Origin: Chitinophagaceae bacterium BSSC1
Lineage (GTDB): Bacteria > Bacteroidota > Bacteroidia > Chitinophagales > Chitinophagaceae
DNA: 64,000 nt
Direction of reading: 5' to 3'
NCBI GenBank assembly: GCA_002256435.1
Contig: NKJC01000002.1
Location: forward strand, 601,996 to 665,995
Shown: positions 17,699 through 26,913 of the stretch, one piece after another
Layout of the letters: every line of letters begins with the position of its first letter
How positions within the stretch are numbered: the first letter of the stretch is position 1
Position numbers and translations under genes: made by a program
Notes under the pieces: generated by a model
The model's input: only the letters and a program-made list of their open reading frames with translations
What the model was told of the DNA's origin: nothing
Databases searched by the model: none

Positions 17699-18568
17699 CT
17701 ACATCTTCCCAATACACCTCCCCAAACTCTCCTCCCACCCCTTCAACTCAATCCCATAATCCCGCACCAAATCACTGGTATCCATCACTGAATAACTCGG
17801 TCTCTTAGCAGGCGTAGGATACTCAGAAGACGCAATCGGCAAAACGCTTGTTTCCTTCCCAGCAATCCTCCCAATAGCCCCAGCAAAATCACACCAAGAA
17901 ATCACCCCGGTATTGCTAAACTGATACACCCCATAATGCGCATTCCCTCTCTCAATACTCACAATAATTTTAAGTATCGCTTCCGCCAAATCCGCCGCAT
18001 AAGTAGGAGAACCAATCTGATCAGCCACTACTTTCAACTCAGGCCTATCATTCATCAAACGCAACATGGTCTTGACAAAATTATTACCATGTACGCTATA
18101 CACCCATGAAGTTCTAATAACAATACTATGCGAGCAATTATTCAAAGCCAATTGCTCACCCATCCATTTGGAATGACCATAATAATTCACCGGATTAGTG
18201 GCAGTATGAATGGTATAAGGACTAGTCCCATTGCCATCAAATACATAATCCGTAGAAATGGTAATCAACTTAGCATTAACCAATGCACATTGCTGTGCAA
18301 TTAAACCCACCGACTCTGCATTGGTAGTAAACGCTAATTCTTGCTCGGTCTCTGCCTTATCCACTGCTGTATAAGCCGCACAATTGATAAAATAATCTGG
18401 TTGGTGATTTTTGAAAAAAGGAGCAATGGTTTCAGGCTTTGACAAATCCAAATCCTCCCTGCCTGTAAACAAGAAATCAAATGCATCTGTATAATCAGCA
18501 ACTAGCTGTTGGATCTCCCAACCCAGTTGTCCATTTTTACCAGTAACAACAATCAATGGCTTAGACAT
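17699..18568 (-). CDS. rfbD: dTDP-4-dehydrorhamnose reductase
   Basis: 289 residues from the ATG at 18568 (MSKPLIVVTGKNGQLGWEI); an ORF start 21 bases upstream falls into the terminator hairpin and is unlikely. It is an extended SDR fold: GxxGxxG as GKNGQLG, ISTDYVFDG with the catalytic Thr, YGHSKWMGE with the YxxxK pair and RTSWVYS. It makes dTDP-L-rhamnose in the last step. The C-terminus RPSYSVMDTSDL is typical. It follows the uxs-ugd genes on the same strand, but a terminator lies in between. It is the first core gene right of the accessory island. Confidence 0.9.
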   Translation of the reverse strand: MSKPLIVVTGKNGQLGWEIQQLVADYTDAFDFLFTGREDLDLSKPETIAPFFKNHQPDYFINCAAYTAVDKAETEQELAFTTNAESVGLIAQQCALVNAKLITISTDYVFDGNGTSPYTIHTATNPVNYYGHSKWMGEQLALNNCSHSIVIRTSWVYSVHGNNFVKTMLRLMNDRPELKVVADQIGSPTYAADLAEAILKIIVSIERGNAHYGVYQFSNTGVISWCDFAGAIGRIAGKETSVLPIASSEYPTPAKRPSYSVMDTSDLVRDYGIELKGWEESLGRCIGKM

Positions 18569-18587
18569 AATTTCAATTTGATGGTAC

Positions 18588-18626
18588 AAAAAAGGGCCAA
18601 ACGGAATTCCGGATTGGCCCTTTTTT
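18588..18626 (-). terminator. Terminator downstream of the UDP-sugar genes
   Basis: AAAAAAGGGCCAA (18588-18600) and TTGGCCCTTTTT (18614-18626) pair, with a second nested stem TCCGGAATTCCG-like loop between them. The T-run on the minus strand completes a terminator 15 bases past the uxs stop; rfbD beyond it may need its own promoter. Confidence 0.85.
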
Positions 18627-18640
18627 CAAGTAAAAGAATC

Positions 18641-19624
18641 TTATTTAGAACTTACAAATTCTTTGGGTTGTTTGGACCACTCTTCTTTTGGTAAAGACTT
18701 AAAGTAGTCATAGGTTTTTTTCAAACCTTCTGCTCTATCAACCTTTGGTTCCCAGCCCAACAATTGTTTGGCCTTGGTAATATCTGGTTTACGCTGCTTG
18801 GGATCATCCACGGGCAAATCTTTGTAAATGATTTTCACAGAAGAACCTGTTAGTTTCAACACTTCCTCTGCAAAATCTTTCAAAGTAATTTCATTGGGGT
18901 TACCAATATTTACCGGCATGGTATAATCACTCATCAACAATCTGTAAATACCTTCCACTAAATCGTCAACATAGCAGAAAGAACGGGTTTGACTACCATC
19001 ACCAAAAACAGTTAGGTCTTCTCCACGTAAGGCTTGACCAATGAATGCAGGCAATGCCCTACCATCATTGAGTCGCATACGAGGACCATAGGTATTAAAG
19101 ATGCGGATAATCCTAGTTTCAACACCATGGAAAGTATAATAAGCCCTAGTAATGGATTCCATAAAGCGCTTGGCTTCATCATATACACCCCTAGGACCTA
19201 CTGGGTTTACATTACCCCAGTACTCTTCTGTTTGAGGATGCACGGCTGGATCTCCATACACTTCACTGGTAGAAGCCACCAACATTCTAGCACCTTTTGC
19301 TTTAGCCAAACCAAGACAGTTATGTGTTCCCAACGCACCCACTTTCAGTGTTTGGATAGGAATTTTTAAATAGTCAATAGGACTAGCTGGTGAAGCAAAA
19401 TGCAGGATATAATCCAGATGACCTGGTACATGAATGTACTTGGAAACATCGTGGTGATAGAATTCAAAATTTTCCAATTTGAACAAATGCTCAATATTGC
19501 GAATATCACCTGTAATCAGGTTATCCATGCCTATGACATGATAACCTTCCTTGATAAAGCGATCGCAAAGGTGTGAACCCAAGAAACCAGCTGCACCAGT
19601 GATTAAAATTCTTTTCTGTGACAT
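18641..19624 (-). CDS. uxs: UDP-glucuronate decarboxylase (UDP-xylose synthase)
   Basis: 327 residues of the extended SDR family. [14 protein letters not shown] binds NAD near residue 10, [10 protein letters not shown] holds the catalytic Ser/Thr, and [12 protein letters not shown] has YxxxK with the DEAKR form specific to [19 protein letters not shown] and [14 protein letters not shown] are also typical. It converts UDP-glucuronate to UDP-xylose. The substrate is supplied by ugd, 10 bp upstream in the same operon. Symbol used in the family sense. Confidence 0.93.
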   Translation of the reverse strand: MSQKRILITGAAGFLGSHLCDRFIKEGYHVIGMDNLITGDIRNIEHLFKLENFEFYHHDVSKYIHVPGHLDYILHFASPASPIDYLKIPIQTLKVGALGTHNCLGLAKAKGARMLVASTSEVYGDPAVHPQTEEYWGNVNPVGPRGVYDEAKRFMESITRAYYTFHGVETRIIRIFNTYGPRMRLNDGRALPAFIGQALRGEDLTVFGDGSQTRSFCYVDDLVEGIYRLLMSDYTMPVNIGNPNEITLKDFAEEVLKLTGSSVKIIYKDLPVDDPKQRKPDITKAKQLLGWEPKVDRAEGLKKTYDYFKSLPKEEWSKQPKEFVSSK

Positions 19625-19634
19625 AGTTTAAAGT

Positions 19635-20936
19635 TTAAGGTCTACCAATGCTTTCATAATAATATCCAAGATCTTTGATCTGCTTGTTTTCAAACAGGTT
19701 ACGACCATCAAAGATTACTTTGTTTTTCAACTTGCTATCAATGATTTCAAAATCAGGTGTTCTGAACTCACTCCATTCTGTTGCAATAATCAGTGCATCG
19801 GCGCCAGCCAAACAACTATATTGGTCGTTAGCATAGTTAGCAACGTGACCAATCTGCGCTTGCACATTTGGCATAGCTTCTGGATCATAAGCAGTAACGG
19901 TTGCACCTGCGGCAGTTAAGGCTTTGATGATGTATAAAGCTGGTGCTTCACGAATATCATCTGTATTGGGTTTGAAAGCCAATCCCCATAAAGCAAAATG
20001 CTTACCTTTTAGATCATTGTTGAAATAAGCATTGATTTTTGGCATCAGATGCAATTTCTGTTTTTCATTTACTTCCTCTACCGCTTTCAGAATCTGGAAA
20101 TTGTAACCCACTTCTTCTGAAGACATGATTAAAGCCTGAACGTCTTTAGGGAAACAGCTACCACCATATCCAATACCGGGAAATAAGAAGCGTTTACCAA
20201 TACGGTCATCACTACCAATACCCTTACGTACCATGTCTACATCGGCACCTACTTTTTCACAAAGCACCGCTACTTCATTCATAAATGAAATTTTGGTTGC
20301 TAAGAAACTATTAGCAGCATATTTGGTTAACTCTGCAGACTTCTCATCCATATAGATGATGGGGTTACCTTGACGCACAAATGGCGCATACAAATCGCCC
20401 ATTACTTTACGTGCTCTATCTGAACTTGCGCCAATAACCACGCGGTCTGGTTTCATAAAGTCATCTACAGCCACTCCTTCACGTAGGAATTCTGGGTTAG
20501 ACACCACGTCAAAATCACCTTTAAAATTGGCAGCAATTGCAGCCCTTACTTTAGCAGCGGTACCAACAGGTACGGTACTCTTGTCTACAATTACTTTATA
20601 GTCAGTTAGAATTTTACCAAGGTCATTGGCAACACCTAAAATGTATTTCAAATCGGCAGAACCATCTGCTCCGGGAGGAGTTGGAAGGGCCAGAAAAATA
20701 ATTTCTGCATCCTTAATCCCTTCTTCCAAATTGGTAGTGAATTTCAATCGTCCCTCTCGCGTATTACGCAGGAAAATCTTTTCCAAACCTGGCTCATAGA
20801 TGGTTATCTCGCCATTGGACAATTTGGCTACTTTTTTAGGGTCAATGTCAACACAAGTGACTTTGATTCCGGTTTCGGCAAAACAGGTTCCTGATACTAA
20901 TCCAACATATCCGGTTCCTACAACAGCTATACGCAT
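19635..20936 (-). CDS. ugd: UDP-glucose 6-dehydrogenase
   Basis: 433 residues. The NAD-binding start is MRIAVVGTGYVGLVSGTCFAE-like, with VDKSTVPVGT, SNPEFLREG, KYAANSFLATKISFMNE and the catalytic Cys in GIGYGGSCFPKDVQAL. The C-terminal UDP-binding part has FKPNTDDIREAPA. It oxidises UDP-glucose to UDP-glucuronate, the substrate of the next gene. It starts 2 bp after the aminotransferase stop, so the three genes are one operon for polysaccharide precursors. Confidence 0.96.
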   Translation of the reverse strand: MRIAVVGTGYVGLVSGTCFAETGIKVTCVDIDPKKVAKLSNGEITIYEPGLEKIFLRNTREGRLKFTTNLEEGIKDAEIIFLALPTPPGADGSADLKYILGVANDLGKILTDYKVIVDKSTVPVGTAAKVRAAIAANFKGDFDVVSNPEFLREGVAVDDFMKPDRVVIGASSDRARKVMGDLYAPFVRQGNPIIYMDEKSAELTKYAANSFLATKISFMNEVAVLCEKVGADVDMVRKGIGSDDRIGKRFLFPGIGYGGSCFPKDVQALIMSSEEVGYNFQILKAVEEVNEKQKLHLMPKINAYFNNDLKGKHFALWGLAFKPNTDDIREAPALYIIKALTAAGATVTAYDPEAMPNVQAQIGHVANYANDQYSCLAGADALIIATEWSEFRTPDFEIIDSKLKNKVIFDGRNLFENKQIKDLGYYYESIGRP

Positions 20937-20938
20937 AA

Positions 20939-22069
20939 TTAACGGTTTATATAAGCTAATAAATTCTCTGTAATATAAGACAATTGTTCCATATCTAACT
21001 CAGTATGTATGGGTAAAGAAATTACCCTTTCTGTGAGCCAGTCGGTGGTTTTCAAATCCAATTTGGGCAAGTCAAATGCTGAAAACATTTTTTGGCGATG
21101 CCCCGGTACCGGATAGTAAATCATGGAAGGAATTTTCTTCTCTGCCAAATAAGCAACCAATCCATCTCTGTCTACCCCTTCTAATAAGAGGGTATATTGG
21201 TGGTAAACGTGGTTGCTATAGGATGCTACAAAGGGGGTTGTAATCTGTTCCTGTTTAGCAAATGCAGCATTATAAAAACTAGCAGCGGTTTGTCTGGCTA
21301 CTATGTATTTATCCAATTCACGGAGTTTCACATTTAGAATGGCTGCTTGAATACTATCTAAGCGAGAATTGCAACCTACCATTTCATGATAGTACCTGGT
21401 TTGCTGACCATGGTTGGCAATCATTTTCATCTTGTGAGCCAAGGCTGCATCATTGGTAAAAATGGCTCCACCATCGCCGTAGGCCCCTAAGTTTTTACTT
21501 GGGTAAAAAGAAGTAGTACCAATAGTTCCAATGGTTCCTGTTTTCTTTATAGTTCCATCTGCAAATTGATAATCTGCACCAATAGCTTGTGCATTGTCTT
21601 CAATCACAGCAAGATCAAATTCTTTGGCAATGGCCATAATGGCTTCCATGGGTGCTGCATGACCATATAGGTGCACTGGAACAATGGCTTTTGTTTTGGG
21701 CGTAATGGCTTTTCTCAAAGCCTCTGGATCCATGCAAAAAGTTTGGGGATCCACTTCTACAAAAACGGGCTTTAATTTAAGTAAAGCCACCACTTCTGTT
21801 GTAGCAATATAAGTAAAGGATGGGGTAATTACTTCGTCACCGGGTTGCAAATCCAAGGCCATCATGGCAATCTGCAAAGCATCAGTACCATTGGCGCAAG
21901 GGATGGTGAATCCAGCACTTTGATAAGTATTTAGTGCAGCAGTAAAATCTTGAACAGCTTTTCCATTAATATAAGCGGCAGTATCTAATACCTCATGAAT
22001 GGCAGCATCAACTTCTGTTTTGATTTTCAAATACTGATTTTTGGTGTCCACCATTTGAATTGGCCGCAT
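20939..22069 (-). CDS. DegT/DnrJ/EryC1/StrS aminotransferase
   Basis: 376 residues, full length. CANGTDALQIAMMAL, VIEDNAQAIGADY and [18 protein letters not shown] (PLP lysine) are present, as are GCNSRLDSIQAAIL and YYPVPGHRQKMF. It aminates a keto-sugar nucleotide. It heads the leftward operon with ugd and uxs. This suggests a UDP-linked amino sugar acid, such as a 2,3-diamino-uronate or UDP-4-amino-arabinose type product, but the true substrate is not clear. It is divergent from waaA with about 120 bp between starts. Confidence 0.92.
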   Translation of the reverse strand: MRPIQMVDTKNQYLKIKTEVDAAIHEVLDTAAYINGKAVQDFTAALNTYQSAGFTIPCANGTDALQIAMMALDLQPGDEVITPSFTYIATTEVVALLKLKPVFVEVDPQTFCMDPEALRKAITPKTKAIVPVHLYGHAAPMEAIMAIAKEFDLAVIEDNAQAIGADYQFADGTIKKTGTIGTIGTTSFYPSKNLGAYGDGGAIFTNDAALAHKMKMIANHGQQTRYYHEMVGCNSRLDSIQAAILNVKLRELDKYIVARQTAASFYNAAFAKQEQITTPFVASYSNHVYHQYTLLLEGVDRDGLVAYLAEKKIPSMIYYPVPGHRQKMFSAFDLPKLDLKTTDWLTERVISLPIHTELDMEQLSYITENLLAYINR

Positions 22070-22192
22070 AGTCTATCAAGTTAATTGGTTCACAAATCTA
22101 CGTCAAAAAAAAATCAAATTAGAATTTGCAACTATGGGAATATCCCTGAAAAGCTGGCATTTATTGTGTTATTTTACAATCCTGTACAAGAA

Positions 22193-23461
22193 ATGAAGCT
22201 ATTCTATCAAATATTCCTTTGGGCCTATCCTTTTGCTGCCAGAATTCTTGCTTTTTTTAACGAAAAAGCAAATAAATGGGTTCGTGGAAGAAAGGGAATT
22301 TTCCCTTCTATTGAACAGGCACTTAAAGAAAATCAAGCTCCCATTATTTGGATGCACTGTGCTTCATTGGGAGAATTTGAGCAAGGCAGACCCTTGTTAG
22401 AATCTTTAAAAACGCAATACCCCAAGCATTTTATTTTGTTGAGTTTTTTTTCTCCCTCTGGATATGAAGTGCGGAAAAATTATGAAGGCGCTAACCATGT
22501 TTGTTATCTGCCCATGGATGGACCAATCAATGCCAAAAGATTTTATGATTTGGTAAAACCCAGTTTGGTCTTATTTGTAAAATACGAATTCTGGTATTAT
22601 TATAGTTTGGAAGCTTCTAAAAGAAAGATTCCCATGTTATTGGTATCTGGGATTTTTAGACCATCACAGGTATTTTTTCAATTTTATGGTGGATTCTATA
22701 GAAAATTATTATCCCATTTTAGCCATCTCTTTGTGCAGGAACAAAGCTCTTTTGATTTACTCAAAGGAATTGGTTTAGAAGGCAAATCCAGCATTAGTGG
22801 GGATACTCGTTTTGACAGGGTCATTAGTATTGTCCAAGACTTTGAACCAATTGAAGTTATTGAACATTTTAGCAAGAACAGACAAGTTTTGGTAGCTGGA
22901 AGCACCTGGGCCGAGGACGATGAAGAACTGAACCATTATTTACACGCCAATCCTCATGTTTTTGCCATTATTGCACCACATGAGATTATAGCAGAAAGAC
23001 TGGAAGAATGTCTCAAATGGTATCCCAATACCATGTTATATACTGAGTACTTAGCATTATTTCTAGAAGGGAAAGCACCAAGCCATGTGCAAGTTTTAAT
23101 TGTCAACAATTATGGTATGCTAACGCGATTGTATAGCTATGGAACTATTTGTTTGGTAGGTGGAGGCTTTGGTGGCGATGGTGTTCACAACGTTTTGGAA
23201 GCAGCTGTTTATGGCAAACCTGTTTTGATTGGTCCTATTTATGACAAATACTTAGAGGCAGTAGAATTAGTGGATAACGGGGGATGTATTAGTGTTGAAA
23301 ATGCATTGGAATTGGAAGAAGAATTAACCATATTACTTTCTGAAAACGTAGCAGCTTATCAGGATGCATGCAAGGCTGCTAAAGAATACGTGTATTCAAA
23401 AGCTGGAGCAACCAAGACTATTCTAGATTATATTCAGGCAAATCGTCTTTTGACCAATTGA
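22193..23461 (+). CDS. waaA: 3-deoxy-D-manno-octulosonic acid (Kdo) transferase
   Basis: 422 residues from the ATG at 22193 (MKLFYQIFLWAYPF), chosen because the open frame upstream to 22085 lacks family character while MKLFYQ starts the membrane-anchor helix. IIWMHCASLGEFEQGRPL holds the catalytic Glu; VKYEFWYYY, VSGIFRPSQ and SGDTRFDRV are GT30 marks, and the C-terminal GGGFGGDGVHNVLEAA binds CMP-Kdo. It adds Kdo to lipid A. It overlaps the convergent hypothetical gene by 28 bp. Confidence 0.95.
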   Translation: MKLFYQIFLWAYPFAARILAFFNEKANKWVRGRKGIFPSIEQALKENQAPIIWMHCASLGEFEQGRPLLESLKTQYPKHFILLSFFSPSGYEVRKNYEGANHVCYLPMDGPINAKRFYDLVKPSLVLFVKYEFWYYYSLEASKRKIPMLLVSGIFRPSQVFFQFYGGFYRKLLSHFSHLFVQEQSSFDLLKGIGLEGKSSISGDTRFDRVISIVQDFEPIEVIEHFSKNRQVLVAGSTWAEDDEELNHYLHANPHVFAIIAPHEIIAERLEECLKWYPNTMLYTEYLALFLEGKAPSHVQVLIVNNYGMLTRLYSYGTICLVGGGFGGDGVHNVLEAAVYGKPVLIGPIYDKYLEAVELVDNGGCISVENALELEEELTILLSENVAAYQDACKAAKEYVYSKAGATKTILDYIQANRLLTN

Positions 23462-24198
23462 TCAAAATGACCCACAATATCTGATCGTTCATTCCATCCC
23501 AATTTTACTTTCAATTCTCTTTGAATCCAATAATGGGCTTCTGGAAAAATGGCAAAACTATTGATGGTTTTCAAACTGCGCTCATACATGGTTTCATCGC
23601 CACGGAATAATTCATTGATAAATAAATAGCGATCATTGATCCCAATGGCTTTTTTCAAGTCAACAATAGGTGTGTCCTGAAAATTATTTGCCAATTCTTG
23701 TTTCTCTGGTTTTAGTTGTTCATTTAAAGCCTGACCTTGATCTGCATGCAAATCATTGAGTTCATACATTTCTTTAACTGGAGCTTGTTCTGCAAGTGGT
23801 ACATCTTCCATAGATGCTTCTGCAAGATTCAGGTCCAATAGGTCCTGGGTTTGGTGGATAGGATCTTCTACAATAACCTCTTCCATAGATGGCTCTTCTA
23901 CCATGTTAACAGCAGTCTGTTCCAAGGGATCAGGAATATCTAAATCCATTTGAAACAACCAGCCACTTAATTCTGCTTTTTTAAGGTTATTCTTGGGTTT
24001 TGAGGATAGCTGTGTCTCTTTGGTTGAGATCCTTGTACCTGGCATCATAACAGAGACCGCTCCCCTACCATGGGTATTGGTTGCATTCTGTTGCAATTCT
24101 GAAAAAAGCATCTGAACAGTCAACAGCATATTGTCTGCTCCTGCCTCTTGAACAAATTGTTCTTTCAGTTTATCTATTAGTGTACCCACTCTTTCCAT
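23434..24198 (-). CDS. Conserved Bacteroidota protein of unknown function
   Basis: 254 residues. A helical N-terminal part (MERVGTLIDKLKEQF, 1-40) is followed by a long low-complexity, acidic middle (about 85-185, rich in Glu, Asp, Leu, Gln) and a compact C-terminus, DLKKAIGINDRYLFINELFRG and MYERSLKTINSF, ending WIQRELKVKLGW. The C-terminal module looks familiar from other hypothetical proteins of this phylum, but no function is known to me. No signal peptide or membrane segment. Its 3' end overlaps waaA by 28 bp, antisense. Confidence 0.75.
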   Translation of the reverse strand: MERVGTLIDKLKEQFVQEAGADNMLLTVQMLFSELQQNATNTHGRGAVSVMMPGTRISTKETQLSSKPKNNLKKAELSGWLFQMDLDIPDPLEQTAVNMVEEPSMEEVIVEDPIHQTQDLLDLNLAEASMEDVPLAEQAPVKEMYELNDLHADQGQALNEQLKPEKQELANNFQDTPIVDLKKAIGINDRYLFINELFRGDETMYERSLKTINSFAIFPEAHYWIQRELKVKLGWNERSDIVGHFDQLVKRRFA

Positions 24199-24276
24199 TG
24201 TATGTAATACATTTGAGGTGTTGAAAGCCGGGAAGTGCTATTCATCAAACGCCTTTTTACCTAATTTATTATTCAA

Positions 24277-24840
24277 ATGTTCATAGAACCAAATATATCC
24301 GGTGAGCGGAGGGGATGGATTGAAGTGATTTGTGGCAGCATGTTTAGTGGCAAAACAGAGGAACTGATCCGAAGATTAAAAAGGGCCAGAATTGCCAATT
24401 TAAAAGTGGAGATTTTTAAACCCGCTATTGATATCCGTTATGACGAGACCAAAGTAGTAAGTCATGACAGCAATGCCATTCAATCTACCCCCATTGATAA
24501 TTCCCAAACCATTTTGCTAATGGCAGATGGCGTGGATGTCATTGGCATAGACGAGGCTCAATTCTTTGATGACCAAATTATGCACGTTTGTGAGACCCTA
24601 GCCCAAAGAGGCACTAGGGTGATTGTAGCCGGGCTTGATATGGATTATAAGGGAAACCCTTTTGGTCAAATGCCCAATTTGTTGGCTGTGGCCGACTATA
24701 TTACCAAATTACACGCCATCTGTGTGAGATGTGGCAATATTGCCAATATCTCCTATCGCCTTAAGGCAGAAGGCCCCCAAGTGCTTCTTGGAGAAAAAGA
24801 TGTTTACGAACCTAGATGCCGCAAATGCGCCCATGAATAA
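24277..24840 (+). CDS. tdk: Thymidine kinase (type II)
   Basis: 187 residues. Walker A is [14 protein letters not shown] near residue 22, [10 protein letters not shown] holds the Walker B and catalytic Glu, and [12 protein letters not shown] follows. Two zinc-binding CxxC pairs are CVRCG and CRKC near the C-terminus. It phosphorylates thymidine in salvage. Its last 8 bases overlap the start of ccmB, so the two are translationally coupled although unrelated in function. Confidence 0.96.
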   Translation: MFIEPNISGERRGWIEVICGSMFSGKTEELIRRLKRARIANLKVEIFKPAIDIRYDETKVVSHDSNAIQSTPIDNSQTILLMADGVDVIGIDEAQFFDDQIMHVCETLAQRGTRVIVAGLDMDYKGNPFGQMPNLLAVADYITKLHAICVRCGNIANISYRLKAEGPQVLLGEKDVYEPRCRKCAHE

Positions 24841-25492
24841 GCAACACCCCATTTTAGCTCTGATCCGTAAAGATCTCTTACTGGAAACTCGCCAGCAGTA
24901 TACCCTGTATGGCATTTTCCTGTATGTGGCTTCTACCATTTTTGTAGTCTATTTGTCCATGGGTCAACCCGAAGACCGAGTTTGGAATGGCTTGTTCTGG
25001 GTGATTCAATTATTTGTTTGCGTTAATGCTGTAGCCAAAAGTTTTTTGGCGGAAAGTAGGGGCAAGATGCTCTATTTCTATTCCATTGCAGGAGCTAGAG
25101 ATTTTGTTTTGTCAAAACTCATTTTCAATGCCATTTTAATGCTGGTGATGAGTTGCTTGAGTTTGGCCATTTTCACGGTATTGTTGGGCAATCCCATTGA
25201 ATATGGTTGGCGTTTTTTAGGGATAACTTGTTTGGGCGGCATTAGCTTGAGCTTGGTTTTTACTTTTCTAGCTGCTATAGCCGCTAAAGCACAACAACAA
25301 GCTGCGCTGATGGCCATTATGGGATTCCCCATCATCATTCCTCAGCTACTCATTCTCATGAAAATTTCAACCGCTGCATTTTCTGCAGTAATCCAAGCAG
25401 GACTTTGGCAATTGGTGTTGATGCTGGTGGGGCTTGACATATTAGTCATCGCCCTAGCTATTATTCTTTTCCCCTTTCTTTGGAAGGATTGA
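24833..25492 (+). CDS. ccmB: Haem exporter protein CcmB
   Basis: 219 residues from the ATG at 24833 ([18 protein letters not shown]), inside the end of tdk; an in-frame start at 24731 would overlap tdk by over 100 bp. Six hydrophobic segments are visible. The family marks are the N-terminal [28 protein letters not shown] and [11 protein letters not shown]. It is the membrane part of the CcmABCD system that moves haem for cytochrome c maturation. ccmC and ccmD lie 3 kb away on the other strand. A dihaem cytochrome is encoded at 52307-53716. Confidence 0.9.
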   Translation: MNKQHPILALIRKDLLLETRQQYTLYGIFLYVASTIFVVYLSMGQPEDRVWNGLFWVIQLFVCVNAVAKSFLAESRGKMLYFYSIAGARDFVLSKLIFNAILMLVMSCLSLAIFTVLLGNPIEYGWRFLGITCLGGISLSLVFTFLAAIAAKAQQQAALMAIMGFPIIIPQLLILMKISTAAFSAVIQAGLWQLVLMLVGLDILVIALAIILFPFLWKD

Positions 25493-26263
25493 TTAAAAGC
25501 GCAAGTGTCTAACCGTTTGCCCTTTGTTGATCAATTGCTTCAAAGAATCAATCCCTATTTTTAAGTGCTTTTCTACGTACTCAGCTGTGACCAATTTATC
25601 ACTGGCTTCTGTTTTTACGCCATCAGGAATCATGGGCTGATCACTTACCAATAACAAAGCACCTGTTGGAATTTTATTATAAAACCCTACCGTGAAAATG
25701 GTAGCTGTTTCCATATCTATGGCATAGGCTCTAACTCTAGTCAAATACTCTTTAAAAACTTCATCGTGTTCCCATACCCTTCTATTGGTAGTGTAAACCG
25801 TACCGGTCCAATAGTCAACTTGATTATCACGTATAGTAGTTGATATGGCTTTCTGTAAAGCAAATGCAGGCATGGCTGGCACTTCTGGAGGAAAATAGTC
25901 ATTGGAGGTACCTTCTCCCCTAATGGCAGCGATGGGCAAAATTAAGTCCCCAATTTTATTGCGTTTTTTCAAACCACCACATTTACCTAAGAATAATACC
26001 GCCTCCGGGTTGATGGCTGTTAGCAGATCCATTACTGTAGCCGCTCCTGGACTTCCCATTCCAAAATTGATAATGGTAATCCCCTCTGCAGTAGCACACT
26101 GCATGGGTCTGTCTAAACCAACCACAGGAACATTGTTCCATTTGGCAAACATGTGTACATAGTTGCTAAAATTGGTCAACAACACATATTTTCCAAAATT
26201 CTCTAAGACTTCTCCTGTATACCTAGGCAACCAGTTATTGACAATTTCTTCTTTGGTTTTCAT
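25493..26263 (-). CDS. amn: AMP nucleosidase (PNP/UDP phosphorylase superfamily)
   Basis: 256 residues. TIINFGMGSPGAATVMDLL (nucleotide-phosphate loop), LFLGKCGGLKKRNKIGD, AYAIDMETATIFTVG (substrate-binding Met-Glu) and SDQPMIPDG (active-site Asp) are clear. It corresponds to the catalytic domain of E. coli Amn without its N-terminal regulatory domain, the form common in Bacteroidota. It splits AMP to adenine and ribose 5-phosphate. Its stop abuts the end of ccmB, convergent, with no space between. Confidence 0.9.
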   Translation of the reverse strand: MKTKEEIVNNWLPRYTGEVLENFGKYVLLTNFSNYVHMFAKWNNVPVVGLDRPMQCATAEGITIINFGMGSPGAATVMDLLTAINPEAVLFLGKCGGLKKRNKIGDLILPIAAIRGEGTSNDYFPPEVPAMPAFALQKAISTTIRDNQVDYWTGTVYTTNRRVWEHDEVFKEYLTRVRAYAIDMETATIFTVGFYNKIPTGALLLVSDQPMIPDGVKTEASDKLVTAEYVEKHLKIGIDSLKQLINKGQTVRHLRF

Positions 26264-26367
26264 AATGCTTCTTATTCAAGTTTTCAATGTAGTTTGATTC
26301 CTGCTTCATAGTATCTTTGAAGGAATCAATCGTCTAAAATACAAAATCTACCGTTCAATTCCAGCAA

Positions 26368-26802
26368 ATGATTCAAATTCCATACCCTTTACACCCTTTT
26401 AGAATCCGTGAAACGGAGGGCAAAGAATGGATTTTTGACGAGCTTCGAAAACAGTGGGTCAGGCTTAGTCCAGAGGAGTGGGTCAGGCAAAATATATTGC
26501 AGTATTTTTTGCAGGTTATGAATATTCCTGCCTCTTTAATAGCCGTTGAAAGAGAAATTAAAATTGGGGAACTCCGCAAAAGATTTGACATTCTGGTGTA
26601 CAAGTCTGCAAATCCTTGGTTAATGGTAGAATGCAAGGAAATGAATGTACCCATTGATGAATCTGTTTTGAAACAGGTATTGCACTACAATACAGGCATT
26701 CAAGTTCCCTATGTCATGGTCACTAACGGGAACATTAGTTATGCTTTTGAAATTAATGAAACGGGCATTCATACACTAGATAAACTACCCGATTTTTATT
26801 AG
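26368..26802 (+). CDS. Stand-alone HsdR N-terminal-like (HSDR_N_2) PD-(D/E)xK nuclease fold protein
   Basis: 144 residues. Residues about 40-125 match the type I restriction enzyme R-subunit N-terminal fold: QNILQYFLQVMNIP, REIKIGELRKRFDILVY (catalytic Asp) and PWLMVECKEMN (E-x-K). VLKQVLHYNTGIQVPYVMVTNG completes it. The active residues look intact. It has no helicase or methylase partner nearby and is widespread in Bacteroidota as a lone gene, so a role in restriction is doubtful; a repair or RNA-related role is possible. Confidence 0.8.
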   Translation: MIQIPYPLHPFRIRETEGKEWIFDELRKQWVRLSPEEWVRQNILQYFLQVMNIPASLIAVEREIKIGELRKRFDILVYKSANPWLMVECKEMNVPIDESVLKQVLHYNTGIQVPYVMVTNGNISYAFEINETGIHTLDKLPDFY

Positions 26803-26814
26803 CCCTATTCCAAC

Positions 26815-26844
26815 AAAAATCCCGGCTACCATTGGCAACCGGGA
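26815..26844 (-). terminator. Terminator of glutamate dehydrogenase
   Basis: TCCCGG (26820-26825) and CCGGGA (26839-26844), with an inner ACCATTGG stem, form a hairpin; on the minus strand TTTTTG follows. It could also serve the plus-strand HSDR_N gene that ends 17 bases earlier. Confidence 0.65.
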
Positions 26845-26913
26845 CTTCTATTAAATTATCCATTTATTAAGTCAGTCAAAAAATCTAGTTGATTTGATGC
26901 TGAACCAAAACTA

